Assembly (NCBI GenBank): GCA_024234815.1
Contig: JACKNO010000001.1
Span: forward strand, 1,426,001-1,490,000
Length of the DNA stretch: 64,000 nt
Direction: 5' to 3'
Origin: Pseudomonadales bacterium
GTDB lineage: Bacteria; Pseudomonadota; Gammaproteobacteria; Pseudomonadales; Halieaceae
The first letter of the stretch is position 1, and each line of letters starts with the position of its first letter. This document shows positions 1 through 7,700 of this stretch, one piece after another. The position numbers and the translations under genes are program-made. Below the pieces are notes generated by a model. The model saw only the letters and a program-made list of their open reading frames with translations, ran no database searches and had not been told where the DNA came from.

Positions 1-823
1 ATCTTCGAATGGATGGAGGTGGTGCGGCGCAAGGGCATCGTGTATGTCGGGCTCGATGCCCTCACCGACACCACGGTCGCCAGTGCGGTGGGCAACTCCA
101 TGTTCGCGGACCTGGTATCCGTCGCAGGCACGATCTATAAGCACGGTGTCGTGGCGCCGGGTTCTGACACGTCACTCCCGGAAAACGCGCGACAGTCGCT
201 GCCCACCATCTCGTTGCACGCGGACGAGTTTAACGAGCTGATCGGGGACGAGTTCGTACCGCTGTTGAACAAGGCCGGTGGCGCCGGTTTTCAGGTCACG
301 GCCTATACCCAGACCTGGTCCGATGTGGAGGCGCGGATCGGCAGTCGCGCCAAGGCCGGGCAGGTGGCGGGCAACTTCAATACGATGCTGATGCTGCGGG
401 TGAAAGAGCTGGATACCGCCGAGATGCTGACCGAGCAGTTGCCCCGGGTGGAGGTTTTCACCCTGATGAGTGTCTCCGGTGTCGATGATTCCTCGGATCC
501 CGGTTCCGGCGTCGACTTCAAATCCCGCAATGAGGACCGGATCAGCGTCTCGGAAGTGCCGATGCTGACCGCGGCGGATATGGTCACGCTTCCCCAAGGG
601 GCAGGCTTTCGCGTTACTGGAAGGGGGGCAGCTCTGGAAAATTCGTATTCCGTTGCCGGATGACCGCGCCGATGCCGCCATGCCAGGAAATTTCGAAGAA
701 ATGGCCGAGGCCATGCGGCGCAGCTACATCACCAACGATCACTGGTATCGGGTGACTGAGCACTGGTGGCACGGCGTCTCTGAGGCGACGGTTGAGCCTG
801 CAGAATCGAGTGACTCTGCCTGA
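1..823 (+). pseudogene. traD: Conjugative coupling protein TraD (VirD4-type), C-terminal part, frameshifted
   Basis: This is the C-terminal end of the ICE coupling protein (TIGR03743 type), the ATPase that brings the relaxase-DNA complex to the type IV secretion channel at the inner membrane. It is cut by the window edge. The reading frame runs with family-like sequence (LHADEFNELIGDEFVPLLNK, then a TQTWSDVEARIGS sensor-like stretch) to about base 590. It then stops making sense until one C is skipped in the CCCC run at 592-595. In the next frame it continues as LPKGQAFALLEGGQLWKIRI, a family-typical ending, to the TGA at 821-823. The uncorrected frame stops at 663. It is either a real lesion or a homopolymer error; other lesions in this module favour decay. 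Confidence 0.8.
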
Positions 824-856
824 GCATGGCGGAACCGACCGATCCTCGCCGAACCG

Positions 857-1558
857 TTGCCCGTCCCGGAGCGATCTCCCAAGGTATTGACGGGTTTCGC
901 CCAGTGCCTCAAATGGCTGATCCTCTCCCTGGTCTTTTCCATCCTGATCGAATGGATCGGTATGGCATTCTGGTGGGAGGAGCAGGGCGCGGCGCACAGC
1001 CGACAGATGCTGGTGAATGAGCTGCAGTTCCTCGGGGCAGATTTTCATCGCAGTTGGTTGACCGCGCAGCCCATGCAGTTCGCCAGAGACTTATCGGAAC
1101 GATTCTATTCCATCGCCTTCGAATGGACCGGTTTTGTCGATCTCATTCAGTGGGTCACGCCGGTTCCCTCCACCGAAGAGTCAGGTGTGCGCCCCCTGCT
1201 GCACCGGCTTTATCGGCCCGTGGCTGACTATGTGTTGGCCGGCATGCAGATCACCCAAGTATTTGCGGTGAGACTGGCTATCCTGGCCCTGGCCACCCCG
1301 GTATTTGGGCTTTTCACCCTGGTGGCACTGGTGGATGGTCTGGTGCGGCGGGATTTGCGACGCTGGGGCGGAGGCCGGGAGAGCTCCTTCGTCTATCACT
1401 ACGCCAAGAAAGCCGCTATTCCGCTGATCATCATGGCCTGGGTACTCTACCTGGCGCTGCCATTCAGCCTTCATCCGTCCTGGATCATCCTGCCGTTTGC
1501 TCTGGCCTTTGCCTTTGCCGTCACCATCACGGCCAGCACCTTCAAAAAGTATCTCTGA
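857..1558 (+). CDS. ICE membrane protein, TIGR03747 family
   Basis: This inner-membrane protein is encoded next to traD in type G ICEs; its exact role in mating-pair formation is unknown. About 233 residues are visible, with hydrophobic segments near residues 18-35, 130-158 and 188-230, and the family-like stretch LSLVFSILIEWIGM. The start is uncertain. The open frame offers only a TTG at 857. An ATG at 826 in another frame gives MAEPTDPRRTVARPGAIS, which fits family N-termini and would join this frame if one C of the CCC at 878-880 were removed. A frameshifted 5' end is therefore likely. Confidence 0.75.
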   Translation: MPVPERSPKVLTGFAQCLKWLILSLVFSILIEWIGMAFWWEEQGAAHSRQMLVNELQFLGADFHRSWLTAQPMQFARDLSERFYSIAFEWTGFVDLIQWVTPVPSTEESGVRPLLHRLYRPVADYVLAGMQITQVFAVRLAILALATPVFGLFTLVALVDGLVRRDLRRWGGGRESSFVYHYAKKAAIPLIIMAWVLYLALPFSLHPSWIILPFALAFAFAVTITASTFKKYL

Positions 1559-1563
1559 TACAC

Positions 1564-1592
1564 TTGACTGTACTATTACAGTTTGCTAGGCT
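1564..1592 (+). promoter_or_regulatory. Promoter of the Xre/RES operon
   Basis: TTGACT at 1564-1569 and TAGGCT at 1587-1592 are separated by 17 bases, with an extended -10 TGC just upstream. The predicted transcript starts near 1599, just before the GGAG ribosome site at 1621-1624. The first operator copy overlaps the spacer. Confidence 0.55.
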
Positions 1593-1618
1593 GCATTAAA
1601 GCACTGTAAAAATACAGT
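1567..1618 (+). promoter_or_regulatory. Twin palindromic operators of the toxin-antitoxin operon
   Basis: The perfect inverted repeat ACTGTA-N4-TACAGT occurs twice, at 1567-1582 and 1603-1618, with centres 36 bp apart. The first copy covers the end of the -35 box and the spacer. The second lies between the predicted transcription start and the ribosome-binding site. This is the layout expected for autorepression by the HTH antitoxin encoded at 1631. Confidence 0.7.
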
Positions 1619-1630
1619 ACGGAGTTAAGC

Positions 1631-2032
1631 ATGATCGCACAAGCCGAACAATTACTGCAGCGTGGTTCCAGTGTCACCAGTTCACTGCTGCCGGCGATTT
1701 TCGCTATTTTCAGCCAGTGGCGCCTGACTGGCGCTCAGCAGATGACCCTGTTGGGGCTCAGCAATGAGAAGACCCTCTACAACTGGAAGAGCCGGCCCGA
1801 AAAGGCCAAGCTGACCCGGGACTTGCTGGAGCGGGCGAGCTATATCCTGGGGATCTACAAATCTCTGCAGATTCTGTTGCCCGACCAGGCATTGGCCGAT
1901 CAGTGGCTGGCTACCCCCAATGACAATCCGCTGTTCAACGGCACGGCACCGCTGGATCGCATACTTGCCGGTCAGGTCGTGGACCTGGCTGTGGTCAGGA
2001 ACTTCCTTGATGCGGAGCGGGGTGGCTGGTGA
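1631..2032 (+). CDS. Xre/MbcA/ParS-type antitoxin (DUF2384)
   Basis: The 133-residue protein has an Xre-like N-terminal half (LTGAQQMTLLGLSNEKTLYNWKS) and the C-terminal DUF2384 region (LERASYILGIYKSLQILLPDQALADQWLATPN), where members of this family contact their RES partner. It should neutralise the RES toxin encoded next and, through the paired operators upstream, repress the operon. A GGAG ribosome site precedes the ATG by six bases. Its stop overlaps the GTG of the RES gene. The pair is cargo between TIGR03747 and the rest of the conjugation genes and probably stabilises the element. Confidence 0.85.
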   Translation: MIAQAEQLLQRGSSVTSSLLPAIFAIFSQWRLTGAQQMTLLGLSNEKTLYNWKSRPEKAKLTRDLLERASYILGIYKSLQILLPDQALADQWLATPNDNPLFNGTAPLDRILAGQVVDLAVVRNFLDAERGGW

Positions 2033-2721
2033 TCGATATCGCAACGCTACCCAGCAGCGAGGTCAATGAACCGGTTTACCGGATCATCCTCTCGCGCTAC
2101 CCACAGATCCACCTGTTCGAGCGCGTCTCCAATCCCCAGGATTGGGATGTGTTGTACGCCGTGGAGTCACTGACCAATCCCAGGTTACGCGACGAAGTGG
2201 GTGATATTCGCCTGGTGCCTCCGGAAGACCGTGTCTATGGTGATGGCGCCTCCTGGATCATGGCGGCATTTACCCACCCGCCTGTTGATGGTCGTGGGGG
2301 TCGCTTCAACCGGGACTTCGGTATCTATTACTGCGCCGCTGACGAGTCGATCGCTGTGGCCGAGTCCTCGTTTCATCGCGCACGATTCCTGAAAGAGTCT
2401 CGAATCGACAGGACCACACAGGAAATGCGTGTTATCCGTGCACAACTGGGGCCGGCTACCCTGCACGATATACGACACCTGGTCGGTGAGGCGATTTACG
2501 ATCCCGATGATTACCGCGAGTCACAGCAGTTCGGCTACAACTTGCGCGATGCAAACAGTTACGGTGTTCACTTTCGTAGCGTGAGAGCGGAGGGTGACTG
2601 CTATGGAGTCATGCGCCCCAGGGTACTGTCGGATGCCATCCATTGGCGCTACCTGCGGTACCACTATGACCAGGGATCGATCGTCCAGGTTGAATCTATC
2701 GATGGCAGCAGTAGACGGTGA
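2029..2721 (+). CDS. RES-domain toxin (NAD+-degrading)
   Basis: RES toxins (MbcT-like) destroy cellular NAD+, stopping growth when the antitoxin is lost. The conserved residues that name the family are visible: Arg92 in GRFN, Glu112 in AVAESSFH and Ser177 in ANSYGV, within a 230-residue protein of normal length. It starts at a GTG overlapping the antitoxin stop and ends overlapping the GTG of the exonuclease gene, so all three should be translated from one message. NAD+ consumption is known for the family and not shown here. Confidence 0.85.
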   Translation: MIDIATLPSSEVNEPVYRIILSRYPQIHLFERVSNPQDWDVLYAVESLTNPRLRDEVGDIRLVPPEDRVYGDGASWIMAAFTHPPVDGRGGRFNRDFGIYYCAADESIAVAESSFHRARFLKESRIDRTTQEMRVIRAQLGPATLHDIRHLVGEAIYDPDDYRESQQFGYNLRDANSYGVHFRSVRAEGDCYGVMRPRVLSDAIHWRYLRYHYDQGSIVQVESIDGSSRR

Positions 2722-3350
2722 CGGCGATGTACAACGAACTGCTGTGGATATTCACCCAACTCCCTGACGATTACATCGTCCTCGATACAGAGACCACAGG
2801 ACTGCCGGACGAAAACGGTTTGCCGGATATCGTAACGCTCGGCATCACCGTGGTTAGGGATCGAGAGGTCGCGGAAACCATCGAGTTCAAGACACAAGCG
2901 CAAAAACGGATTTCGGAAGAAGCACAATCGATACACGGCATCACCAACGAACAGGCTGCTGCATTCGAAGCTTTCGATTCCCAGTGGCAACGGATTGCCG
3001 GCTACCTGATGGGTCAGCTCATTGTCATTCACAACGCCAGTTTCGACTGGCCGATTCTCCTGGATCACGTTGAGCGATTCGGATTGCCAATGCCACAGAT
3101 TCAAGGGGTGTTCTGCAGTCAGAAAGCAGCTATCCCTTGGGCGCAGGCGATGAATTTGCCATGCAGCCACCGAGGGCCTTCGTTGGATGTGTTGACAGGC
3201 GAGCTTGGGGTTGAAGATCTCAGATCAAAGAGCGACGGAATACATATTGCATCGTTTGATAGTTGGCAGACGGCTTTGGCTATAGAGCAGATGAGATGTA
3301 ACGGACATCTAGACAAAGATCTCGGTAATAAAATGACGTTTGTATATTAA
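2718..3350 (+). CDS. DEDDh 3'-5' exonuclease (DnaQ-like)
   Basis: All catalytic positions of a DEDDh exonuclease are present: Asp23 and Glu25 in DTETTG, Asp110 in NASFDWPIL, and His176/Asp181 in HIASFD. The protein stands alone, without polymerase or helicase domains, so it is not a replicative proofreading subunit as such; its substrate (DNA, RNA or nucleotide conjugate) cannot be told. The GTG start overlaps the stop of the RES toxin, which points to coupled translation as a third gene of that operon. An internal ATG at 2727 is an alternative start. The composition becomes more AT-rich towards its 3' end, as in the cargo that follows. Confidence 0.8.
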   Translation: MTAMYNELLWIFTQLPDDYIVLDTETTGLPDENGLPDIVTLGITVVRDREVAETIEFKTQAQKRISEEAQSIHGITNEQAAAFEAFDSQWQRIAGYLMGQLIVIHNASFDWPILLDHVERFGLPMPQIQGVFCSQKAAIPWAQAMNLPCSHRGPSLDVLTGELGVEDLRSKSDGIHIASFDSWQTALAIEQMRCNGHLDKDLGNKMTFVY

Positions 3351-3471
3351 TATGGTTATATTCGACTTTGTAGCGTCGCAGGTTAGGTATTCGTATGGTA
3401 CGCGACCAACAATTGCGATGGTTCCTCAGGAATTTCTACCGGTGAGATTGAAAACTTAAGGGAGAACAAAA

Positions 3472-3513
3472 ATGTCAATGATTAAAAGATTGGTGTGTGT
3501 AGGTAAGGTGTAA
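3472..3513 (+). CDS. 13-codon leader ORF before the symporter
   Basis: A strong ribosome site, AAGGGAG (3458-3464), sits seven bases before an ATG that opens a tiny frame, MSMIKRLVCVGKV. Its TAA ends two bases before the symporter ATG. The symporter's own weaker ribosome site (AAGG, about 3504) lies inside this frame. The layout suggests translational coupling or attenuation of the symporter gene, with the peptide itself possibly irrelevant. Confidence 0.45.
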   Translation: MSMIKRLVCVGKV

Positions 3514-3515
3514 AC

Positions 3516-5216
3516 ATGCTGTGGCTCCCTCTGACGTTTATTGCTGTTCCGTTGGCAATATATGTTTTTCTTGCTTGCCGCAATGGTGGAAAACGCATTA
3601 CCTCTGAAGAGTTCTACGAGTCGCGCGGAATAATATCTCCCGCAGAGTTTGCAAACTCTTCCACAGCTTACGGATTCCAAATCGCATCGGTCAGTGTTTT
3701 TTTCGCTTTTGGATACTTTTATGGCATAGGAGGTATCGTAAATCCCATTTTCTGGGGATTAGGCATCTTATTCTTTATTATGGCGGTACCTCGGATTGCC
3801 GATTTTTTTGGTACAACTCAGACCCTCCATGGGTTCCTCGGTGATCGTTATAAATCAAGTTCAATGACTTGCGCCGCCTCAGTGATGACTCTCATAGGTT
3901 TTTTGGGAGCATTTACTGCAGAGTTGGTGTGGGGAAGCTATGTGCTGTCTATCATAAGCGGTTGCCCCGGGTTTATTAACCTGTCTGTGGTTATCATGGC
4001 CTGCCTGGTTGCATTTTATGTGACTCGAGCGGGGCATCTCAGCGTTATAAAGACTGATCAGTACCAGGTTGTTATCGCTTACGCAGCATTCGTAGTGTTG
4101 GTAGTCTTTCTTATCTCATTGTTCCGCGGGAAAGGAGCGGAGGCGCAATCAATTGGGTTTTTGTTGTCGGCAGTAACAGCTGTTCTATTACTGCTAGTTG
4201 CTTTTGGTATATCGCGTCAGATATGGGGGAACGAAGCTCATGCAGACATTGGGCTAGGTAGAACTATTTCGTTTATTCTTCTCCTTGTGGTAATTGGTGG
4301 GTGCATCCTTAGCGGGCTAAATGCAATAAATTTTTATCCCGCTTTATCAATGCTTGATCAAGCGCTATCCGATACCCGTTTGTACGATTTTAATCAGGGC
4401 ACATTGAACTTAATGAGTCTGGCATTACTTCCATTGTTCTGGCAGTTTGCAGACGTCACTATGTGGCAGCGCCTTGGAGCAACTAGGATACCTTCCGCAG
4501 ACCACGCAAACAGGTATTCGCAACTAAGAACAGGGCTATTGCGGTATGCAATTGAAACACCCGTATCCTGGATACTAGCTATAATCGCCGGGATTGCACT
4601 TCGATACGTTGATATTGGTCTAACAGATGAGTCGATCTGGAATGGAATTGCTGAAATTCCATTATCGATTATTGGAGCGGAAACTCATTTCGGGTCATTG
4701 CTCAATTACATTGTCGCAAGTCTATTTGCTGCGGGTATTGTAGCGGCAATGCTCTCGACAGCAGATTCATTTTTAATAGCCAGCACATTCACTTTGGCCT
4801 ATGACCTCGCGCCTCGCTTAAGTAAAAGTGAAATGAAGTCAAAGGATGCCTGGATACCGAGTTTGCGTTTTGGGCAAGTTGCAACTGTTCTATTTGTGCT
4901 TGTTGCCTTAATAGCTTATTGGATCGCGACATTTTTTGAATTGGACATACTAACAATATTGTTTGGAGCATTTGGTGCGCAAGTGTCGCTATTTCCTTCA
5001 GTCGCTGGTAGCGTATTTTTGGGTAATCGTACGCCAACCTGGAGATGGGCGCTTGCTAGTGTTGTGCTAGGTTTTCTCAGCGGATTGGTTGTAACCATAG
5101 TAGCGGTAAATAATCAGGAGTGGGCCTTGTATCCACCTCTTGCGGCTATAGCGGGAAGCGCAATTATTTATTTGCTTGGGACGTTCATCGTTGGAGCAAG
5201 GAAGGTAATAAAATGA
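3516..5216 (+). CDS. Sodium:solute symporter family (SSS) transporter
   Basis: The 566-residue integral membrane protein has about 13 hydrophobic helices and SSS-like features: an early GFQIASVSVFFAFGYFYGIGG segment, and the late helix with AAGIVAAMLSTADSFLIAS, where sodium-coordinating Ser/Thr lie in known members. It should import an unknown organic solute with Na+. The gene is clearly more AT-rich than the flanking conjugation genes, so it entered as cargo. Its stop overlaps the ATG of the following membrane protein (ATGA), implying the two act together. The substrate cannot be predicted from the sequence. Confidence 0.8.
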   Translation: MLWLPLTFIAVPLAIYVFLACRNGGKRITSEEFYESRGIISPAEFANSSTAYGFQIASVSVFFAFGYFYGIGGIVNPIFWGLGILFFIMAVPRIADFFGTTQTLHGFLGDRYKSSSMTCAASVMTLIGFLGAFTAELVWGSYVLSIISGCPGFINLSVVIMACLVAFYVTRAGHLSVIKTDQYQVVIAYAAFVVLVVFLISLFRGKGAEAQSIGFLLSAVTAVLLLLVAFGISRQIWGNEAHADIGLGRTISFILLLVVIGGCILSGLNAINFYPALSMLDQALSDTRLYDFNQGTLNLMSLALLPLFWQFADVTMWQRLGATRIPSADHANRYSQLRTGLLRYAIETPVSWILAIIAGIALRYVDIGLTDESIWNGIAEIPLSIIGAETHFGSLLNYIVASLFAAGIVAAMLSTADSFLIASTFTLAYDLAPRLSKSEMKSKDAWIPSLRFGQVATVLFVLVALIAYWIATFFELDILTILFGAFGAQVSLFPSVAGSVFLGNRTPTWRWALASVVLGFLSGLVVTIVAVNNQEWALYPPLAAIAGSAIIYLLGTFIVGARKVIK

Positions 5217-6088
5217 ACGGTGGGTCAAGCTTCCGATTTCGAATACTAACATTGGCTCTTTTTACGATTTTAGCGGCGCTTTTTATATTTCCTGTACTAA
5301 TAGATTGTGGTCTGGCTCCTAAGGACGGGAAAGGCAATACTCTGACGTTCTGGCTTCTTTGGGAGCTTCTATCCATCGTTGTTACTTTTGCAGTCACGAT
5401 CGCCTTTTGGTACTCCATTTTTTGGGGCGGAAGCGACGGTGCTGCCATGGATGGAGCAAAAGGTAATTCGGGATTTTTGGGAACGATCGCTTTGTTGTTT
5501 TTTATGTTTGGTTTTGGTGGCGCTGCGTTTATTGCTTACTTCAAGGGGGCTTTGGGGTATCAGGTTCTTTGCCTGTTTGTTGGAGTTGCCGCTACTGTTT
5601 TGCTCCAAATTCTCGCGTTGCGTGGTATTCACGAGCGCCTAGGTAACGAGCATCAAAAATTCAGGGGTTATGGTGCAGACCAGGCAACTCAGAAAAAGGA
5701 ATGTGCCGAGTTGGTTCGACATAAGCTTGGTGAGAGGGACAATCTTGCAAAATATCTTTGCTTTAGCGATATGCCAATTGCCTTTGCGTTTTTCATCTTA
5801 GTAATTTTTGTCTGGGGTTACTCGGCTTTTGGTTATATCGAAGACGAAACCGTCATGAGAACGTTCGTGGCGGGGGCGGTTGCAGTTCAGCTTTTATATT
5901 CAAATCTAGTTTTTTGGCTGGAATCATATGCTCAAACAGACTCTGGTTACCAATTCTTGGGACGACTACCCCCTTCGTTGCATGCCATCCGCGCTATGCT
6001 TCGGCCAGAAGAGGATCTGTCCTCTGGGGACGTGGTCAGTTGGGTAGATGCCGAACTACAGAGAATATTTGAAGATCGAACGTATTGA
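5213..6088 (+). CDS. Membrane protein of unknown function, partner of the symporter
   Basis: About 291 residues begin at the ATG at 5213, which overlaps the symporter stop. Hydrophobic segments are visible near residues 10-32, 46-68, 88-108, 113-133, 185-205 and 215-235, followed by a soluble C-terminal tail of about 60 residues (PPSLHAIRAMLRPEEDLSSG...). I do not recognise the family. The AT-rich base use matches the symporter and differs from the ICE genes on both sides. The gene may modulate or sense transport by its partner, but this is inference from the overlap alone. Confidence 0.65.
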   Translation: MNGGSSFRFRILTLALFTILAALFIFPVLIDCGLAPKDGKGNTLTFWLLWELLSIVVTFAVTIAFWYSIFWGGSDGAAMDGAKGNSGFLGTIALLFFMFGFGGAAFIAYFKGALGYQVLCLFVGVAATVLLQILALRGIHERLGNEHQKFRGYGADQATQKKECAELVRHKLGERDNLAKYLCFSDMPIAFAFFILVIFVWGYSAFGYIEDETVMRTFVAGAVAVQLLYSNLVFWLESYAQTDSGYQFLGRLPPSLHAIRAMLRPEEDLSSGDVVSWVDAELQRIFEDRTY

Positions 6089-6219
6089 TCAAGCTTTGAG
6101 ACGCGTATCCACCTATCGTTTTTATGATTATGTTAATGTTTTTAGCGTTCTGCCCGGCAAGCTTGACTTAAACATGGCAGGTTGTCGAAGGTAAAAAATT
6201 TTTGAATTGGAGAATTAGT

Positions 6220-6564
6220 ATGCCTTTATGTGGATTTACTGCACACGGGAGCAGCAGTGCCATGCAACGCCATCTCTGGCTACCTTCTTTTCTGATCATC
6301 GGCTTGTTCATCACGCCGGTGGCCTTTGCCGATGCAGATGCCGAGCGCGACGCTCTGGCAAAAATCATCCATGAACTGAATGCCCTTGAACCCCTGATCA
6401 AGCAGGCCGAGGCCAATGCCGATCAGGATGCCCGTGTCCGTTTTCGTTATGACTGGCTGCGCCAGGACCTGAAGCAAATCAGGGACGGCGTTCAGTCACA
6501 CATCGATGCGCCTCGCGCCCAACCACGTTCCTTCCCGCCCCTGCGCGGCGATTACCGTCGCTAG
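6220..6564 (+). CDS. RAQPRD family ICE protein (TIGR01690)
   Basis: This small exported conjugation-module protein is named for a conserved motif seen here as RAQPRSFPPLRGDYRR at the C-terminus. Before it is a helical stretch, RDALAKIIHELNALEPLIKQ. The region around residues 20-40 is a signal peptide ending near VAFADA. The ATG at 6220 has GGAG eight bases upstream. The ATG at 6262 (MQRHLWLPSF) would give a more usual signal peptide and is a good alternative. It resumes the conjugation gene order after the cargo. The function is unknown beyond its constant place in type G secretion clusters. Confidence 0.85.
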   Translation: MPLCGFTAHGSSSAMQRHLWLPSFLIIGLFITPVAFADADAERDALAKIIHELNALEPLIKQAEANADQDARVRFRYDWLRQDLKQIRDGVQSHIDAPRAQPRSFPPLRGDYRR

Positions 6565-6572
6565 GTTGCGCG

Positions 6573-6803
6573 ATGACAGGGGCACAGCAAGCAGCTTTCC
6601 AAGCCGGTTCCGGTATTACCCCAGCGACGATGCTGACAGCGGTCGCGTCGATGGTCCTGGTGCTGGCGTTTGTGTGGGTGATCTGGGTTGCCATCGGCAC
6701 CTTTCGGGCTTGGCAGGAAGGTCAGGCCACGGTCTTCGACCTGACCTGGAGCACCTTGCGGGCAAGCATTGTGTTGATGGTGTTGGGTTTCTATTTGCGG
6801 TGA
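6573..6803 (+). CDS. ICE membrane protein, TIGR03758 (DUF3262)
   Basis: A 76-residue protein with two transmembrane segments (about 20-42 and 60-75) separated by a short polar loop containing TFRAWQEGQATVFDL, which fits DUF3262. It starts nine bases after the RAQPRD gene stops and precedes the pilin-like gene, the standard order in type G clusters. It is presumed to be a small inner-membrane part of the pilus or secretion assembly. Confidence 0.85.
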   Translation: MTGAQQAAFQAGSGITPATMLTAVASMVLVLAFVWVIWVAIGTFRAWQEGQATVFDLTWSTLRASIVLMVLGFYLR

Positions 6804-6903
6804 GTCGATCGAGAAAGCCCGGTAAGGGCAAGCGGCGGTGCATCGCAGTGGGATGCGGGGATAGGCCCCATTTTTATCAGCGTTACAGAAGAGGACATTT
6901 CTT

Positions 6904-7281
6904 ATGGGTACATCAACTACAGAAAACGGGCTCAGCAAAACGTCCGTTGCCATTCGCAGGCCGCTATTGGCAACGGCCGCGGTGTTTTTTCCACTGCCGC
7001 TCTGGGCGGCATTGCCGACGCCGGTCGCGCCGAGTACCGCTCCGGGCGCGGGTGACTGGATCGGACTGATCCAAGGCTACATCAAGGACGGTGGTCTGGT
7101 GCTCGGACTCGCTATCGCCGTTCTGGGTTTTCTCTGGATCGCCTATCTGGGCTTCGCCAAATTCAATGAAGCCCGCCAGGGTAAAGCGGAGTGGGCTGAA
7201 GTGGGCGTCTTGGGCATCGTCGGTGCCATCGTCCTGATCTTCGCCAGCTATCTGCTGACCGAAGCGGCCGGTGTCATCTGA
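6904..7281 (+). CDS. Pilin-like ICE protein, TIGR03745 (DUF2976)
   Basis: The 125-residue protein has a signal-like N-terminus (about residues 19-36, ending LWAALP) and two hydrophobic helices (about 60-82 and 97-120) around a short charged loop (KFNEARQGKAEW). This is a TraA/VirB2-like pilin layout. DUF2976 members occupy this position in type G conjugation clusters. It would form, or be the precursor of, the conjugative pilus subunit. A GAAGAGGA ribosome site lies upstream. Confidence 0.85.
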   Translation: MGTSTTENGLSKTSVAIRRPLLATAAVFFPLPLWAALPTPVAPSTAPGAGDWIGLIQGYIKDGGLVLGLAIAVLGFLWIAYLGFAKFNEARQGKAEWAEVGVLGIVGAIVLIFASYLLTEAAGVI

Positions 7282-7319
7282 TACCTGACATCAATCGCAG
7301 CACGTAGCAGGGGGTGTGA

Positions 7320-7700
7320 ATGTCGAAAGACCATGAAATCCTGGCGGACCGGCTCAATGCCGAGCCCGTCATCTTTAAAGGTTGCTCATCTTCAGAGCTC
7401 GGCATGATTGTGGGGTTGGCCATCGTGATCTGGCTGCCCCTCAGTCTGCTCCTCGCCTGGTTACTCGGCGCCATCACCATGGGTTTCGGTATCGCCGGTG
7501 TCGGTGTGGTCGCCACCGTCGTGGTGATGGCGACCGTATTTCAGCGCATCAAGCGTGGGCGGCCTGACGGTTACTACCAGCAATGGTTGCGCATCCGCCT
7601 GCAGTCGACGGGTCTCTATCGCGCGCCCTGGGTATTGCGTACGGGCGCCTGGGACATCGGGAGGACGCCGCATGCGCCGTTACCGTCTCGAAATCGATAA
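7320..7700 (+). CDS. ICE membrane protein, TIGR03750 (DUF3487)
   Basis: The 126-residue protein is a probable TraL/VirB3-like inner-membrane component. It has a cytosolic N-terminus with ILADRLNAEPVIFKGCSSSEL, two adjacent transmembrane helices (about 27-50 and 52-72) and a basic tail. DUF3487 normally follows the pilin-like gene and precedes the DUF2895 gene, as here. Its 3' end overlaps the start of that next gene by 29 bases. Confidence 0.85.
   Translation: MSKDHEILADRLNAEPVIFKGCSSSELGMIVGLAIVIWLPLSLLLAWLLGAITMGFGIAGVGVVATVVVMATVFQRIKRGRPDGYYQQWLRIRLQSTGLYRAPWVLRTGAWDIGRTPHAPLPSRNR

Noticed and set aside
592..880. Programmed +1 frameshifting at the CCCAAGG sites of traD and TIGR03747
   Set aside because: Such recoding is not known in these families, and nearby genes carry lesions of other kinds, so mutation or sequence error is simpler.
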